Source of the DNA: Doryteuthis pealeii
Lineage: Eukaryota; Mollusca; Cephalopoda; Myopsida; Loliginidae
Direction of reading: 5' to 3'
DNA length: 64,000 bases
Assembly (NCBI GenBank): GCA_023376005.1
Contig: CM042145.1
Span: 60,433,643-60,497,642, forward strand
In this document: piece after piece, positions 20,815-31,682 of the stretch
Numbering within the stretch: the first letter of the stretch is position 1
Layout of the letters: each line of letters opens with the position of its first letter
The notes under the pieces: generated by a model
Databases searched by the model: none
The model's input: the letters and a program-made list of their open reading frames with translations, nothing else
Told to the model about the DNA's origin: nothing
Program-made: the position numbers and the translations under genes

Positions 20815-21412
20815 TTTGTTTTGTTTTACGGCATATCAACCTCAGTGGGTTATTTAATGCCGATAAAGTTTTGAAATAAATCAATTCTTAATGGATAATA
20901 CAATTTTGTCTATCAATTCATGTTTTTCTATTCAACCCATAGATGGGACCCTAACAGGTGCTACCACTCCGGGTCAGTGGACCAGGGAGCAATGGTGATG
21001 AAGGGGTGCTCCACATTCCCCAAACCTCCAAAACTGGAACCTCAGCATCAGATAGTTTAACGTTATTCCCAGGATATGTAGACCCTCAGTCACCGCCTTC
21101 TAGCATCCATATGATAAAAAGGGGTTGGGTCTTGCCATAAGGGCAATAGGGTTGCGAAAATCATATAGGTGCTAGGGCTTGACTTGACCAGCCGATTGAT
21201 CGGAGGGGGCCTCTCCGACCGCCCGTCTAGCCTAAGATAGGACCAAAGTGGAGTATTGCATGTCATGAACTGCTCATCCACCTGGGTTATATCCTTAAGC
21301 ATCACGGGTTGCCACCTACGGCCAACAGGTGGCCCCATTGGGGGGAGTCTTACCCCTCTGCAGAGGTGCAGTCGGTGCATTCTAACGCCCCAGTCAACAG
21401 GGTTGTATAAAG
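20815..21412 (-). mobile_element. Repeat C, full length, inverted
   Basis: Starts with the hairpin module ACGGCATATCAACC...GGGTTATTTAATGCCG. It runs through GACCAGGGAGCAATGGTGAT, GGTGCTAGGGCTTGACTTGA and CCAACAGGTGGCCCCATTGG to the CAGTCAACAGGGTTG end. Faces the copy at 20041. Confidence 0.8.
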
Positions 21413-21754
21413 TTTGTACTTTTTTGTACAATTTATCAACGCCTTTTAAATAGTAAATTAAATACATGTTTGGGTGTTTTTGATTGGTCGATTAAACCAC
21501 CGCTGTTTTGGAACTGTCTATAGATATAAGTCGGTCATTAACATACCTTATATAAAATGATCCAACAGGGACATTCAATTTTGGTGTAAATGTTAGCAAG
21601 CTAATTCCTAGGTCCATTACTATTGAATAGAGGGATCGATCCTTAGTGAATGCCACAAATTGGACCTTGTCTCACATCCTGTTTGTGGCGGGCCGTTTGC
21701 TATATACCTACAAAAAGGGGACTTTCAACTACAGTCTGAGAACAGAATAAGTAA
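21413..21754. other. Unassigned stretch
   Basis: No gene. A SINE-B-tail-like TGGACCTTGTCTCACATCCT occurs near 21661-21680. Confidence 0.4.
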
Positions 21755-22120
21755 CTTGGTTGGTTAGATTTTACGGCATGTCAGCCCTTGTTAGACTATT
21801 TTATGCCGAAAAACACCTTGTTCTATTTATTCTTCATGGCTACCCAATATTTTAAACATATCTTTTAACACATTTCTTTCTATTAAACCCATGGATGGCA
21901 CCCTGTGAGCAATGGTAAAGAAGAGTTACTCCACATTCCCCAGAGCTCCAGAATTGGAACTTCACCCTGAGATAGTTTAATCATACCCAGGCTACTAAGA
22001 CCCTCATCCACCGCCTTGTAGCACATATGATAAAAAAGGGACTGGAGCAATTAGGTTGGCACATTATATAGGTGCTAGGGTTTGACATGACCAGGCGATT
22101 TGATAGGAGAGGGCTTTTTA
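21755..22120 (-). mobile_element. Repeat C, truncated, inverted
   Basis: Begins TTGGTTGGTTAGATTTTACG with the CGGCATG...TATGCCG hairpin and breaks off shortly after GGTGCTAGGGTTTGACATGA. Confidence 0.75.
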
Positions 22121-22590
22121 TCATTTTTGGAAAACATAAAATAAACATTCAAGTCAAAATAATGCTGAAAGATTTTAACTTTGCACATTTATCTGAAAAT
22201 ACATTTCTAATTTTAGTATTATGCCGCAAAGTCTGCTTGAAAATCCATATAAGATACATAAGAGCTAATTCATTTTGAAACAATACTGCTCTGCGAAAAA
22301 CATTACACATTCTGAATCATTAAATATTGAAGATACTGTGTTGAGATATTTGGCAACGCCTACAAATGCTCTTTACAAACATTACAGATGCAGCTGAAAG
22401 AGTCATATGAATTGTAAATGGAATTGGATATGTTGAAAACACAAATGCATTGTTTGTTTGTTTTTTGGTTAAGTGTTATGTCTTGAAATTTATGGATATG
22501 TTAAAATTCACAATAACCCATATGTAGAGATGAGGAAATCATTTACTTTCCGGTGTCTGGTTGTTCTTAAGTAGATACTGTACGAAAGAT
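22121..22590. other. Unassigned AT-rich stretch
   Basis: No recognised feature. Confidence 0.45.
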
Positions 22591-24150
22591 CACCACTTAT
22601 ATTTATAGACTCTACCAAGTAGCAGAAGCGGGATTAACCAAGGAAATGACGGTAAATATATCTATAAGGTCGCTGATAAATTGTTCTAAAATCAGTTACC
22701 AAATGGATTCCCTCCAAAAAGGAACGCTTGCAGACAAGGAGTAACTGATACTACACTCTTCACCAAGGAATACTATAGATTAACAGACAATGAGTAACTG
22801 ATACTACAATCTTTCTACCAAGGATACTACAGCAAGACAAGGAGTCTGATACTACAATCTTTCAACCAAGGAATACTATAGATTAACAGACAAGGAGTAA
22901 CCTACAATCTTTCTACCAAGGAATACTATAGATTAACAGACACTGATACTACAATGGATTAACAGACAATGAGTAACTGATACTACAAATCTTTCAACCA
23001 AGGAATACTATTAACAGACAAGAGTAATGATACTTCTTCAACCAAGGAATACTATAGATTAACAGACAAGGAGTAACTGATACTACAATCTTTCAACCAA
23101 GGAATACTATAGATTAACAGACAAGGAGTAGGATACTACAATAATACTATAGATTACAGACAAGTAACTTACTACAATCTTTCACCAAGGAATACTATAG
23201 ATTAACATAACTGATACTACAATCTTTTCAAGCTATAGATTAACAGACAAGGAAAACTGATACTACAATCTTTCAACCAAGGAATACTATACATTACCAG
23301 ACAAGGAGTAACTGATACCAATCTTTCAACCAAGGAATACTATAGAGACTAACTGATACTAGAATACTATAGATTAACACAAGGAGTGGGATTACTAACT
23401 GGGAATACTATAGGACAAGGAGTAACTGATACTGGAATACTCTGATACTACAATCTTTCACCAAGGAATACTATAGATTAACAGACAAAGTAACTGAACT
23501 ACAATCTTTCATACTATAGCAGACAAGGAGTAACTGATACTACAATCTTTCAACCAGAATACTATAGTAACTGGAGACACTGCTAACAATCTTTCTACCA
23601 AGGAATACTATAGCAGACAAGGAGTAACTGATACTACAATAAAAAAGATTAACAGACAAGGAGTAACTGATACTACAACCAAGAATAATAGATTAACAGA
23701 CAACGGGAATACTATAGATTAACAGACTGCTACTACAATCTTTCGGAAACTATGAATGATTAACAGACAAGGAGTAACTGATACTAGAATACTATAGATT
23801 AACAGACAAGGAGTAACTGATACTACGGAATACTATAGGACAAGGAGTAACTGATACTACAATCTTTACCAAGGAATTAGATTAACAGACAAGGAGTAGA
23901 TGGAATACTATAGAGTAACTGATACTACGGAATACTATAGATTAACAGACAAGGAGTAACTGCTACTACAATCTTTCTACCAAGGAATACTATAGATTAA
24001 CAGACAAGGAGTAGGAAATACACTGATACGATTAACTGATACTACAATCTTTCAACCAAGGAATACTATAGATTAAACAGACAAGGAGTAACTGATACTA
24101 CAATGGAATACTATAGATTAACAGACAAGGAAATATAGGAATACTGAACC
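22591..24150. repeat. Scrambled minisatellite, ~55-bp unit
   Basis: The unit is best read as GGAATACTATAGATTAACAG, ACAAGGAGTAACTGATACTA, CAATCTTTCAACCAA. From about 22700 the units recur head to tail. Most carry internal deletions of different sizes, often at different points, with single-base drops. The left edge (22591-22660) resembles the LTR-like block at 17600 (TTATATTTATAGACTC). True decay or poorly corrected long-read consensus could each explain the ragged units. Confidence 0.85.
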
Positions 24151-24974
24151 AAGCAAGATTAGTCAACTTGTCGAAACTATACCAACAGAACTAAAACGCC
24201 TGAAAAAATCGTCACATTCAAACATCTTTCCTAGATTGGTGGGGGGGGGGCTGAGCTTTTATTAACTTAAAAGGCAGACTTAATCTGAAATACTCCTGTC
24301 TCCATATAAAATACATGTATATTTCAATTTGTGGCACCGTTTGAATGCAGTAATTAAACAAAGTAAAAAAATATCAAACAGTTTTATAAATGTACAAAGA
24401 AAAATGATAATGTTTGTGAGGTATGGATTGCGAAGGTTATGTTAAGAAAATAAGATAGAATAAATCAGTTTAATATAGAATATATACTCGATAGGATTGA
24501 TTAACCAAAAATCGGAAAAGGCCTCGATAGGTTCATGCGTCTTTCAATTCAATTTTGGAAGAGAAAAATGTGTAGTAGACCTTTAACACTAGCAGGGGCG
24601 CCAAATACATTTAGGTCCTCCTGTATACAAGACAATATAATAGGCTTTTCTATAATCCCTACTGGCAGATTTCAAGCTCTTCTTGTTTCTCAATTCTCTG
24701 AGAATTTGTCCATCTATATAAGATAAATCATTTTTCTCCCAGTTTTTTTTTATTTATTTATTCCTGCACCCTTTCTGTTCTTCTGGCAGAAAACCACTTT
24801 CTTCAAAACATATTGTTTCCTCGTTCCTTTCAACAGTTTCCACACTTGGGGGTAAGCAGGTTATCGGCAGGTAATTGTTTGTCCTTTTGACATTCTTTGG
24901 GTCAAGTAATAGCAGGACAGGTCAAAGTTTCCTCAGTCATTGTGTATCATCATTATTAGTTCCATTATATTTAA
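24151..24974. other. Unassigned stretch
   Basis: Contains an 11-base G run near 24240. No gene recognised. Confidence 0.5.
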
Positions 24975-25376
24975 CTAGCAGGACCTGTGGATATACCACA
25001 GTATGATAATTTAATTATTACATTTGATATGTTAACTTAAATAGTCTAATTCTAGCAGGACCTGTGATATAACTCAGTAAGAGTAAAGTAGACTGAGTGG
25101 CCTATTGTCGGTATCAGCCCGATAGCGAAGGAGTCTATCCCCTTTTCGCGAGCGATAGACCAGGGCGATTGTTTCTGCGTCTGAGGTGAAGCGCCACACC
25201 TACCATCAGGTATCCACTTTTCCGTACAGATCCAAGTCGTGCTACTCATACGCTGAGTTGGTGAGGGCCGGTATTGAACCAAGAATCTTGTAGTAATGAG
25301 CCAGATTCTCTAACGGCTGAGAATTATTACGTTTGATATTTTTACTTAAGAGCTATTGCTAATCGTTCAATCATAG
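24975..25376 (-). mobile_element. Three stacked Helitron-D 3' ends
   Basis: CTAGCAGGACCTGTGGATAT at 24975, CTAGCAGGACCTGTGATATA at 25052 and ATAGCAGGACCTGTGGATAT at 25373 are three D-type termini in the same (minus) orientation. The first two are 77 bp apart. The second and third are about 78 bp apart once the SINE-A at 25080-25322 is discounted. Each is followed by the D subterminal sequence (TATTACATTTGATATGTTAAC-like). Full D bodies are absent. Confidence 0.75.
25080..25322 (-). mobile_element. SINE-A nested in a Helitron-D terminal array
   Basis: Complete inverted SINE-A: AGAGTAAAGTAGACTGAGTG, GTCGGTATCAGCCCGATAG, GTGAAGCGCCACACC, GCCGGTATTGAACC. It splits the second stacked Helitron end, so it is younger than that array. 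Confidence 0.8.
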
Positions 25377-25410
25377 CAGGACCTGTGGATATACCACAGT
25401 ATGATGAGAA

Positions 25411-25606
25411 TGACATGGCAATACAAGGGCATCTCCTTCCCCTGACCGGGATATGCATCCGGGGTTTGGTGGTAGGCTTGGGAATTCCATATTCCCTTGT
25501 TAATCTTTACATGAGTTCTCAATCTCATTCTTTCTAGATATGGTGAATTCGTTGGATGGAGTCGGCTCAACCGCTCCAGGTGAATGCGTTCACAACAAAA
25601 CTCTCC
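25411..25606 (+). repeat. Dispersed repeat I, copy 1
   Basis: CAAGGGCATCTCCTTCCCCT, GATATGCATCCGGGGTTTGG, ATGGTGAATTCGTTGGATGG and GGCTCAACCGCTCCAG match 54811-55003 in order. The end is CAA-rich, so a retroposed 3' end is possible. Confidence 0.65.
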
Positions 25607-25834
25607 CTTTTTGGGGTCTTTTCCTTCTGCCGCGGGTTCAGTTAAATATATTTTAGGCCCCGCCTAAAATCTGCAGCAGGCAGAGATGATGGAATTACTG
25701 AGATGCAGGACATTTGCGGATAGAATAAATAAAACTATCAGACAAATTGTCAAAATAACACTACCTCGGCCTAAAATTATGGAATTGATGCAATTGGAAT
25801 CTCCCAGTTTAGGTGACCATGCTAGAACTTTTTG

Positions 25835-26165
25835 GTTTGTTTTTTTAACGGCATATCAACCTACCTCAGGTTATTTAATGCCGAAACAAGTTAAATTGAT
25901 ATAATTTTCATTAATTTCATATGGTTTGCGTTTGTTTTTTGTTTTTTTTGTTTGTTTTTTTTTACGACATATCAACCCTTTTCGGAACATTTAATGCCGA
26001 AACAAGTCAGTTTAATAAAAGTTTGAGCTTCAAGTTCTTAATATCTTCGAATTGATGAAAATAATTTTCATTAACTTTATTTGGTTTAGTTTGATTAGGA
26101 TTGGTTTGTTTAATGGCATAATAACCCAGTGGATTATTTAATGTAAAAAAAAGGTTGGTATTCAA
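25835..26165 (-). repeat. Three tandem copies of the repeat-C terminal hairpin module
   Basis: Modules at 25848-25883, 25963-26000 and 26112-26145, each preceded by a TTTGGTTTGTTT-like run. The pattern is CGGCAT...CAACC...GGTTATTTAATGCCG, a nested hairpin. The second and third are degenerate. The rest of repeat C is absent. Confidence 0.65.
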
Positions 26166-27116
26166 ATTTCCTTTGCTTGTATAATATTTGTAGATATAAT
26201 TCGTGGATGTATTTCAAATCTGATTCATAATTTTCGGTATATGTATATTTCTCTTAAGAAGGATAAAATGTCATCCATGTTAGTATTCTCAAACTGATCC
26301 CTCCTATTTTTTCCAGTTTATTCCTGATCTATAGTTGGACGCCATTTAAAGGAATAATGAGATAGTAATGATTACCTCACCTTTCAATGTGTACCTTGGA
26401 ATCCTGGATAATTCTCTAATTCTATTGATAGAAAATTGGATTGGTGATGAGGAAATCATTTCTTTCAGTGTGGTAATGCATTTTGCCACAGATCAAAAGG
26501 GATTCGAGCTTTTTCTCTAGGAATATCAATTATATCAATAGCAGCTGCAGCAATAACATGAATATTATGACGTATATCGACAAACAGGATGTGTGTAGAG
26601 GTTCAAGTGACACCAAGTCTACACTTCATTTTCTGTAGTCTGCACGACTTTAATAGCAACATCGTGCGTCTACATACTTTGGGTCAATATCTCTTCCAAT
26701 AACTTTAAATCACCTTTCAAATCGCTCCCTGTGATCATGTGCTGATGGAAATTACCGTTATCTTTGTGTTATGCTCTTACACACAGATAAATACAGAAGA
26801 CCGAATGATAATGCAACACCAGGTTGTTGGAAAATTAAGGTTTTATTAAACACTGGGTAGAGAATGCTTCTACCCTAAAATGACTTAACAAGCTCAAACG
26901 AGTTGTGCACGTGGTTCCACTCGGTACCAAACCCAATCCAAAAGTTACATGGTGGAAAAAAAACTTCCTGGCTCCCATCAGTCCCCTACTGATCAAGGGG
27001 AGCAACTCTATTTTCGTTAGGTCCTCACCTGACACTTTGTTTCTCAAATTTTGCATGAATATTCCAATGACATAACTACATATATTCTTTTTATTGTCAA
27101 TATTTATAAAGTATTG

Positions 27117-27118
<2 letters not shown>
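26166..27118. other. Unassigned stretch
   Basis: Minus-strand frame 26835-27056 has no recognised domain. No repeat match seen. Confidence 0.45.

Positions 27119-27168
<50 letters not shown>
27119..27168. repeat. TA microsatellite
   Basis: About 50 bp of TA. Confidence 0.9.
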
Positions 27169-27172
<4 letters not shown>

Positions 27173-27174
27173 TT

Positions 27175-27445
27175 AGGTCTTACGTACGACATTACACTGC
27201 ACTTAATGCTGAAGTACCAATTCTGGACCTCTAGGGAGTGTGGTGTACTTCTTCATTGCCATTACTCCCAGGTCAACTCTGACCTGGAATGGTAGAACCT
27301 CTTAGGGTCATATCTATGGGTTAAATAGGTTAAAAACATGTTTAAAGAATTGGGTTGTAAAAAATAAAGGAATAAAACAAAAATGTCTTCGGTATAAAAT
27401 AACCCAACAACGTTTAACATGCCATAAAATCAACCAATATTTGGA
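27175..27445 (+). mobile_element. Repeat C, 3' half
   Basis: ACTCCCAGGTCAACTCTGAC, CATATCTATGGGTTAAATAG, AAATGTCTTCGGTATAAAAT and a terminal ACATGCCATAAAATCAACCA. Confidence 0.7.
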
Positions 27446-27689
27446 ATAAATATACGAAGTTGTTTTTACCAAAACCGATTGTTGCGTAGTCACCAACAAC
27501 TGCTATGTCAGTGGTGGATAAGGGAGAGATACAAAAACGCAACTAATCTCATATGTAGTGCCCTCTTTTGATTCATTCTCTATCTTCAATTTTGAAGGTG
27601 GCAGAAACAGTCAACGGTTGCAATATGCAGGTTAGATCTTCTGTTATAGTAGGAATCAGCTCTTCTATTTTTAACCAAACCTAGTTAAT

Positions 27690-28020
27690 TAGCGTTAATG
27701 AACAAGAAGAGAACTTGTCATATTCATAGATTTTGCCGTCGTAAAAAAAGTAAATAAGGGAGAAGATTGAAAAATATTTGGAACTTTCCAGACAACAGAA
27801 AAAAAGCCAGTTGAACAAGAAGGTAAAAGTCGTTCTAATTGTAGATGGTGCTGTTGGAAGGATCCCCATGATTTTGGAAAATAGTCTAGATGAATTGGAA
27901 ATTTGTGGAAGAAGCAAGACCATCGAAATAACATTAACAACTCAGAAGAGTCATGGCTAGCTGAGGAAACTTGCTGTCAGTCCCCCGTCGTAAATCATCA
28001 ATTACAGCTGGCGTAAAAAA
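27690..28020 (+). pseudogene. LINE C-terminal relic, copy 1 (IGALG type)
   Basis: One frame gives KIEKYLELSRQQKKSQLNKK, VKVVLIVDGAVGRIPMILE, SLDELEICGRSKTIEI. This matches the well-known tail of a non-LTR retrotransposon family (K-x-KY-x-DL ... V-x-V-x-P-I-V-I-GALG ... IQTTALLRSARILR-x-VLE). The 3' flank has GGCGTAAAAAAGACTCG and an (AATA) tail ending near 28015. Only the last ~90 codons survive; the start is 5' truncated and the upstream frame is broken. Confidence 0.65.
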
Positions 28021-28053
28021 GACTCGAATAATAATAATAACACCTAGTGTTAA

Positions 28054-28345
28054 TTAACAAGAAGAAAACTTGCTACCTCATGGATTTTGCCGTCCCAGAA
28101 GATCACCGAGAGAAAATGAAAGTCAGTGAAAAGATAAGGTAAAGGTCGTACAAGTAATAAATGGTGCACTGGGAACAGCCCCAAGGGTTTGGAAAAGTGT
28201 CTGGAGAAATTGGAAGTCCGAAGAAGAATCAAGACCATCCAAACTACAGCATTGTTAAGATCCGCTAGAATACCCAAAAGAGTCCTGGAGACCTTAGGAG
28301 ACTTTCTGTCACCCACCCTCCAGTAAAGGTGTAAAAACCTTCATG
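28054..28345 (+). pseudogene. LINE C-terminal relic, copy 2 (IGALG type)
   Basis: CYLMDFAVPEDHREKMKVSE, a deletion, VINGALGT, then after a frameshift KTIQTTALLRSARIPKRVLE and a stop after TLGDFLSPTLQ. The 3' flank GTAAAAACCTTCATGATAAT repeats the tail style of copy 1. The two copies lie head to tail 35 bp apart, so either one inserted next to the other or the segment was duplicated. Confidence 0.65.
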
Positions 28346-28737
28346 ATAATAATAGGTGTTATCCTGGTTAGGAAGCGGAAAACATCTGCTCGATTTTTTT
28401 AAAACCTTTCTTCTCTACTTATGTAACGAAACTAGATTTTCCCAATTTAATCAGGCGTGAGAGAATTAATCTATTTTGTGTGTGTGTATATTGGTAAGGT
28501 ATTAGAAGATCTATCAAGCGTAACGTCGAATAGGTTTTGATGAAACCTTCCTCAGACATCAAAGCTTTTTATGCTTGTTCCGGTTGACTTACATTTGATG
28601 ACCTTTACGCTAAATACACGGCAGCCTTTTCACAACTTTGATTAGCGAGGCTGACTTCCTTTTAAGAGTTGATCCTAATATTTACTGGCTGTTGTCAATC
28701 TCTGTGCAAATGTATAAGTGTGCAAGATCGAATATAG

Positions 28738-28739
<2 letters not shown>
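28346..28739. other. Unassigned stretch
   Basis: Minus-strand CTGAGGAAGGTTTCATCAAA, then ACCTATTCGACGTTACGC (about 28515-28555), resembles a decayed ribozyme or Penelope-like terminus but lacks a valid core. Confidence 0.4.
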
Positions 28740-28778
<39 letters not shown>

Positions 28779-29368
28779 TGCTTCTTGTGTGTGTGTATAG
28801 GTGTTTCGTGTGTGTGTGTGTGTTGTGTGTGTGTGTATAGGTGTTTGTGTGTGTGTGTGTGTATAGGTGTTTTCGTGTGTGTGTGTGTGTATAGGTGTTT
28901 CTCTGTGTGTGTGTGTGTATATATAGGTGTTTTCTTGTGTGTGTGTGTATATATAGGTGTTTCTTGTGTGTGTGTATATATATAGGTGTTTCTCTGTGTG
29001 TGTGTATATATAGGTGTTTCTCTGTGTGTGTGTATATAGGTGTTTCTTGTGTGTGTGTGTATATATAGGTGTTTCTCTGTGTGTGTGTGTGTGTGTATAT
29101 ATAGGTGTTTCTTGTGTGTGTGTGTGTGTGTATATATAGGTGTTGTGTGTGTGTGTGTGTGTGTATATATGGTGTTTCTCTGTGTGTGTGTGTGTGTGTG
29201 TATATATAGGTGTTTCTTGTTGTGTGTGTGTGTTGTGTGTGTGTGTGTATATATATAGGTGTTTCTTGTGTGTGTGTGTGTGTGTGTGTATAGGTGTTTC
29301 TTGTGTGTGTGTGTGTGTGGTGTTTGTGTGTGTGTGTGTGTATATATGTGTGTGTGTGTGTGTGTAAG
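28740..29368. repeat. TA/TG compound minisatellite
   Basis: A TA run (28740-28776), then about 20 units of (TG)n with TATATAGGTGTTTCTTG or a close variant, unit length about 25-45 bp. Long cysteine/valine or histidine/threonine frames on both strands are artefacts of the repeat. Confidence 0.95.
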
Positions 29369-29639
29369 TGCTAATGTCTGCATGTATATGCGCCTTTACA
29401 CGAGGGAATTTAATGTTCTGTTTCTACATCTTTGCAGTGATGCATGTGTGGGCGCAATTGCCCAATAAAGTCACTCCCTCACAATTTTATATTTTTCTAC
29501 GTTGATTTCTCATGCGTCTTTATTGATTTTTGCATAAATACCATCTACCGACCTTTTGGAGTGAAGCAGTTGACTGCATATAATGCAGGTGCGGCTGCTA
29601 TATGTGCTAGAGTAATGTTTAGGAAAATCTTTCTATTCA
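29369..29639. other. Unassigned stretch
   Basis: No recognised feature. Confidence 0.4.
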
Positions 29640-30107
29640 AATCATCATGTCACGCTAGCAGTACGGAAATCCATAGCAATCTCGCTAACCATATCTGTCA
29701 TCGCCCCGGGAGGTCCTCTATGCAGCATCGAGTATCTGCAGAGATCTGATTGATGCAGGTCCTTACAAGGTGGCCCACACCTGCATGTCAGTAGGTTTCC
29801 ACAGGAAAACTTCACATAGGAGTTCCTTTATGTTTCTCCAATGTCCTGCATGCCTCATTTGTCTTACTCTGATAAATTGTGTGATAAGAGGCAGGTGGCC
29901 GTACAGTTGCTTTCTTTTGGGATGTTGTTTTCACGATTTATTTAAGACGGCACGCAGCATTCTTGTGTAACTCTCATCTAGTTTATTTTCTATGTGCTTC
30001 GTTAGGGTCCAGGTGGTGCAGCCGTACAGTAGCACTGATACAGCTATGTCTTGGAAGTATAGTCGTTTTAACTTATCATTGAGATCAGACTTCCAGTCCC
30101 ATTATCA
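29640..30107 (-). pseudogene. LINE 3' coding relic (GRPA family), decayed
   Basis: Colinear with 48700-49130: TCCTCTATGCAGCATCGAG, TTGATGCAGGTCCTTAC, GGTTTCCACAGGAAAACTTC, CAATGTCCTGCATGCCTCAT, GGGTCCAGGTGGTGCAGCC. Frames are broken. It spans the region coding for GRPAKTYI-like and GAMDDR-like segments in intact relatives. Confidence 0.7.
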
Positions 30108-30288
30108 TTGTAACCCGAGTCCTTCTGCTCAATTATGAACTAACCAGTTTTTGTACTTTGCTTGGCTGTGGTGGGAGACCCGCTGAGAGTGGCTTAAAGA
30201 GTTGATTATTTTTTATATTTTCTTTTTATATATATAATTATTTACTTAGTTTAGATGTAACACGATGCCAGAATTACCTTTATATATC

Positions 30289-30800
30289 CAGCCCTGTCGG
30301 CTGGGGCTTTAGACTGCATCTCAGTAGAGGGGTAAAAACCCCCAAAGCGGCCATCTGTTGGCCGTAGTTGGCGACGTGTGATGCATAAGGACGGAATGCT
30401 GGTGGCTAAGCAGTCAATGGCATGAAACACTCCACTTTGGCCCTTACTTAGGCTAGAGGGGTGGGCGGAGAGGCCCACTCCGATCAATCGGCTGGTCACG
30501 CCAAGCCCTAGCATCTATAAGATTGTCCCGACCCTATTGCCTTTATGGCAAACCCAAGCCCTTTTTATCATATGGGTGCTAGAATGTGGTGGTTAAGGGT
30601 CTTCATGTCCTGGGTATGACGTTAATCTCTATCTGAAGATGAGGTTCCAGTTCTGGAGGTTTGGGGAATGTAGAGTACTCCTTCATCCCCATTACTCCCA
30701 GGTCCACTCTTACCCAGAGTGGTAGTCACTGTTAGGGTTCCATCTATGGGTTAAATAAAAATGTGTATATAAAAAAGTATCCATTAAGAATGAATTTATT
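30289..30800 (+). mobile_element. Repeat C, near full length
   Basis: From CCAGCCCTGTCGGCTGGGGC, GGCCATCTGTTGGCCGTAG, CCGATCAATCGGCTGGTCA and GGTGCTAGAATGTGGTGG to TTAGGGTTCCATCTATGGG. The terminal hairpin is missing. Confidence 0.8.
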
Positions 30801-30914
30801 TCAAAACTTTGTACAATCTGCATGTTTTTTTATACTACCAAAACAAAGAAAACTCTTCCGAAAACTGACGTAATCTAATGACATTTTTTTTAATACCAAT
30901 AAAATACTAAAAGG

Positions 30915-31189
30915 TGCTCAATGGGGTAATGTTATCATAGAAATTTGGCACAGCGAACTGAGTTCAAACCCTTGACAACTCTATTTGCCTTTCATATAAC
31001 CCTAGTACTCTTGGGGAAAAGTATGCATTTAACTATTTTCCTTTCAGTTCTTGACAAATGGTAGGGCAGACTGTGTTTTTAACCTTGGTATGACAACCAG
31101 TCTAAGAGAAGGAAAACTCTGAATTCGATTTTGTTAAACTTTAAAATTTACTTTTTGTCGTGCCCTGCACACGTGGAGGATGTTTAGGA
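30915..31189 (+). mobile_element. SINE-B copy, diverged
   Basis: Body GAGTTCAAACCCTTGACAAC, ACTCTTGGGGAAAAGTATGC, CAGTCTAAGAGAAGGAAAAC. The A box is degraded (AATGGGGTAATGTTATC). Confidence 0.65.
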
Positions 31190-31480
31190 ATGAGTGAAAC
31201 TTGTGCGTGAGATATTTTAAGTGGATAGAGGCTGCACAGACCCCAGTCCACTATCCTGACAGTCCCGCAGTTAGTCCAGTGCCAGGGGAAAGTCTGAGAC
31301 GACTGGGCTGCCAAGCTGTTGCAGGGTGCTGTCTCAGGTAGTATTGAGTCACTTTACGAGAGGCAAGCCTCTCCGGTAGCACCCAAGTTCCAGGTTGTGT
31401 TGGGAATTTGTGAGTAGTAAGTACCCCAATCCTAATTCTAAGGGTCGATGGCCTGCCGATGTTCATGAATAAAAAATTAG
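31190..31480. other. GC-richer block of unknown origin
   Basis: Markedly less AT-rich than its surroundings, with GGCTGCACAGACCCCAGTCC, CAGTGCCAGGGGAAAGTCTG and an ATGAATAAAAAATTAGG end. A 71-residue minus-strand frame crosses it. The composition shift and an A-rich right edge suggest an old retroposed fragment of unknown type. Confidence 0.35.
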
Positions 31481-31682
31481 GAAAACTAAAGCAAAGTATC
31501 GAGGTCGAATTTCGGCGGAAATTGTCAATGATCTTAAATCCTTAGGAAAGACACGAGTCTAATTATACCTCTGCTCTGTCCAATTTGATATATTAATGAA
31601 GTTCACGTCATTAGCGTGTTATGATTAGAATTCCGTCTCAGGATAAATTCGTTTATCTTAACCATGATATATGATCAGATAT

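Noticed and set aside
28515..28560. Minus-strand hammerhead near a LINE tail
   Set aside because: The core reads CTGAGGA and CGACG instead of CTGATGA and GAAA.
28682..29383. 233-residue minus-strand frame rich in H and T
   Set aside because: Direct translation of the TG minisatellite.
30251..30514. 87-residue minus-strand gene
   Set aside because: Lies entirely inside repeat C; the same frame recurs in other copies with breaks.
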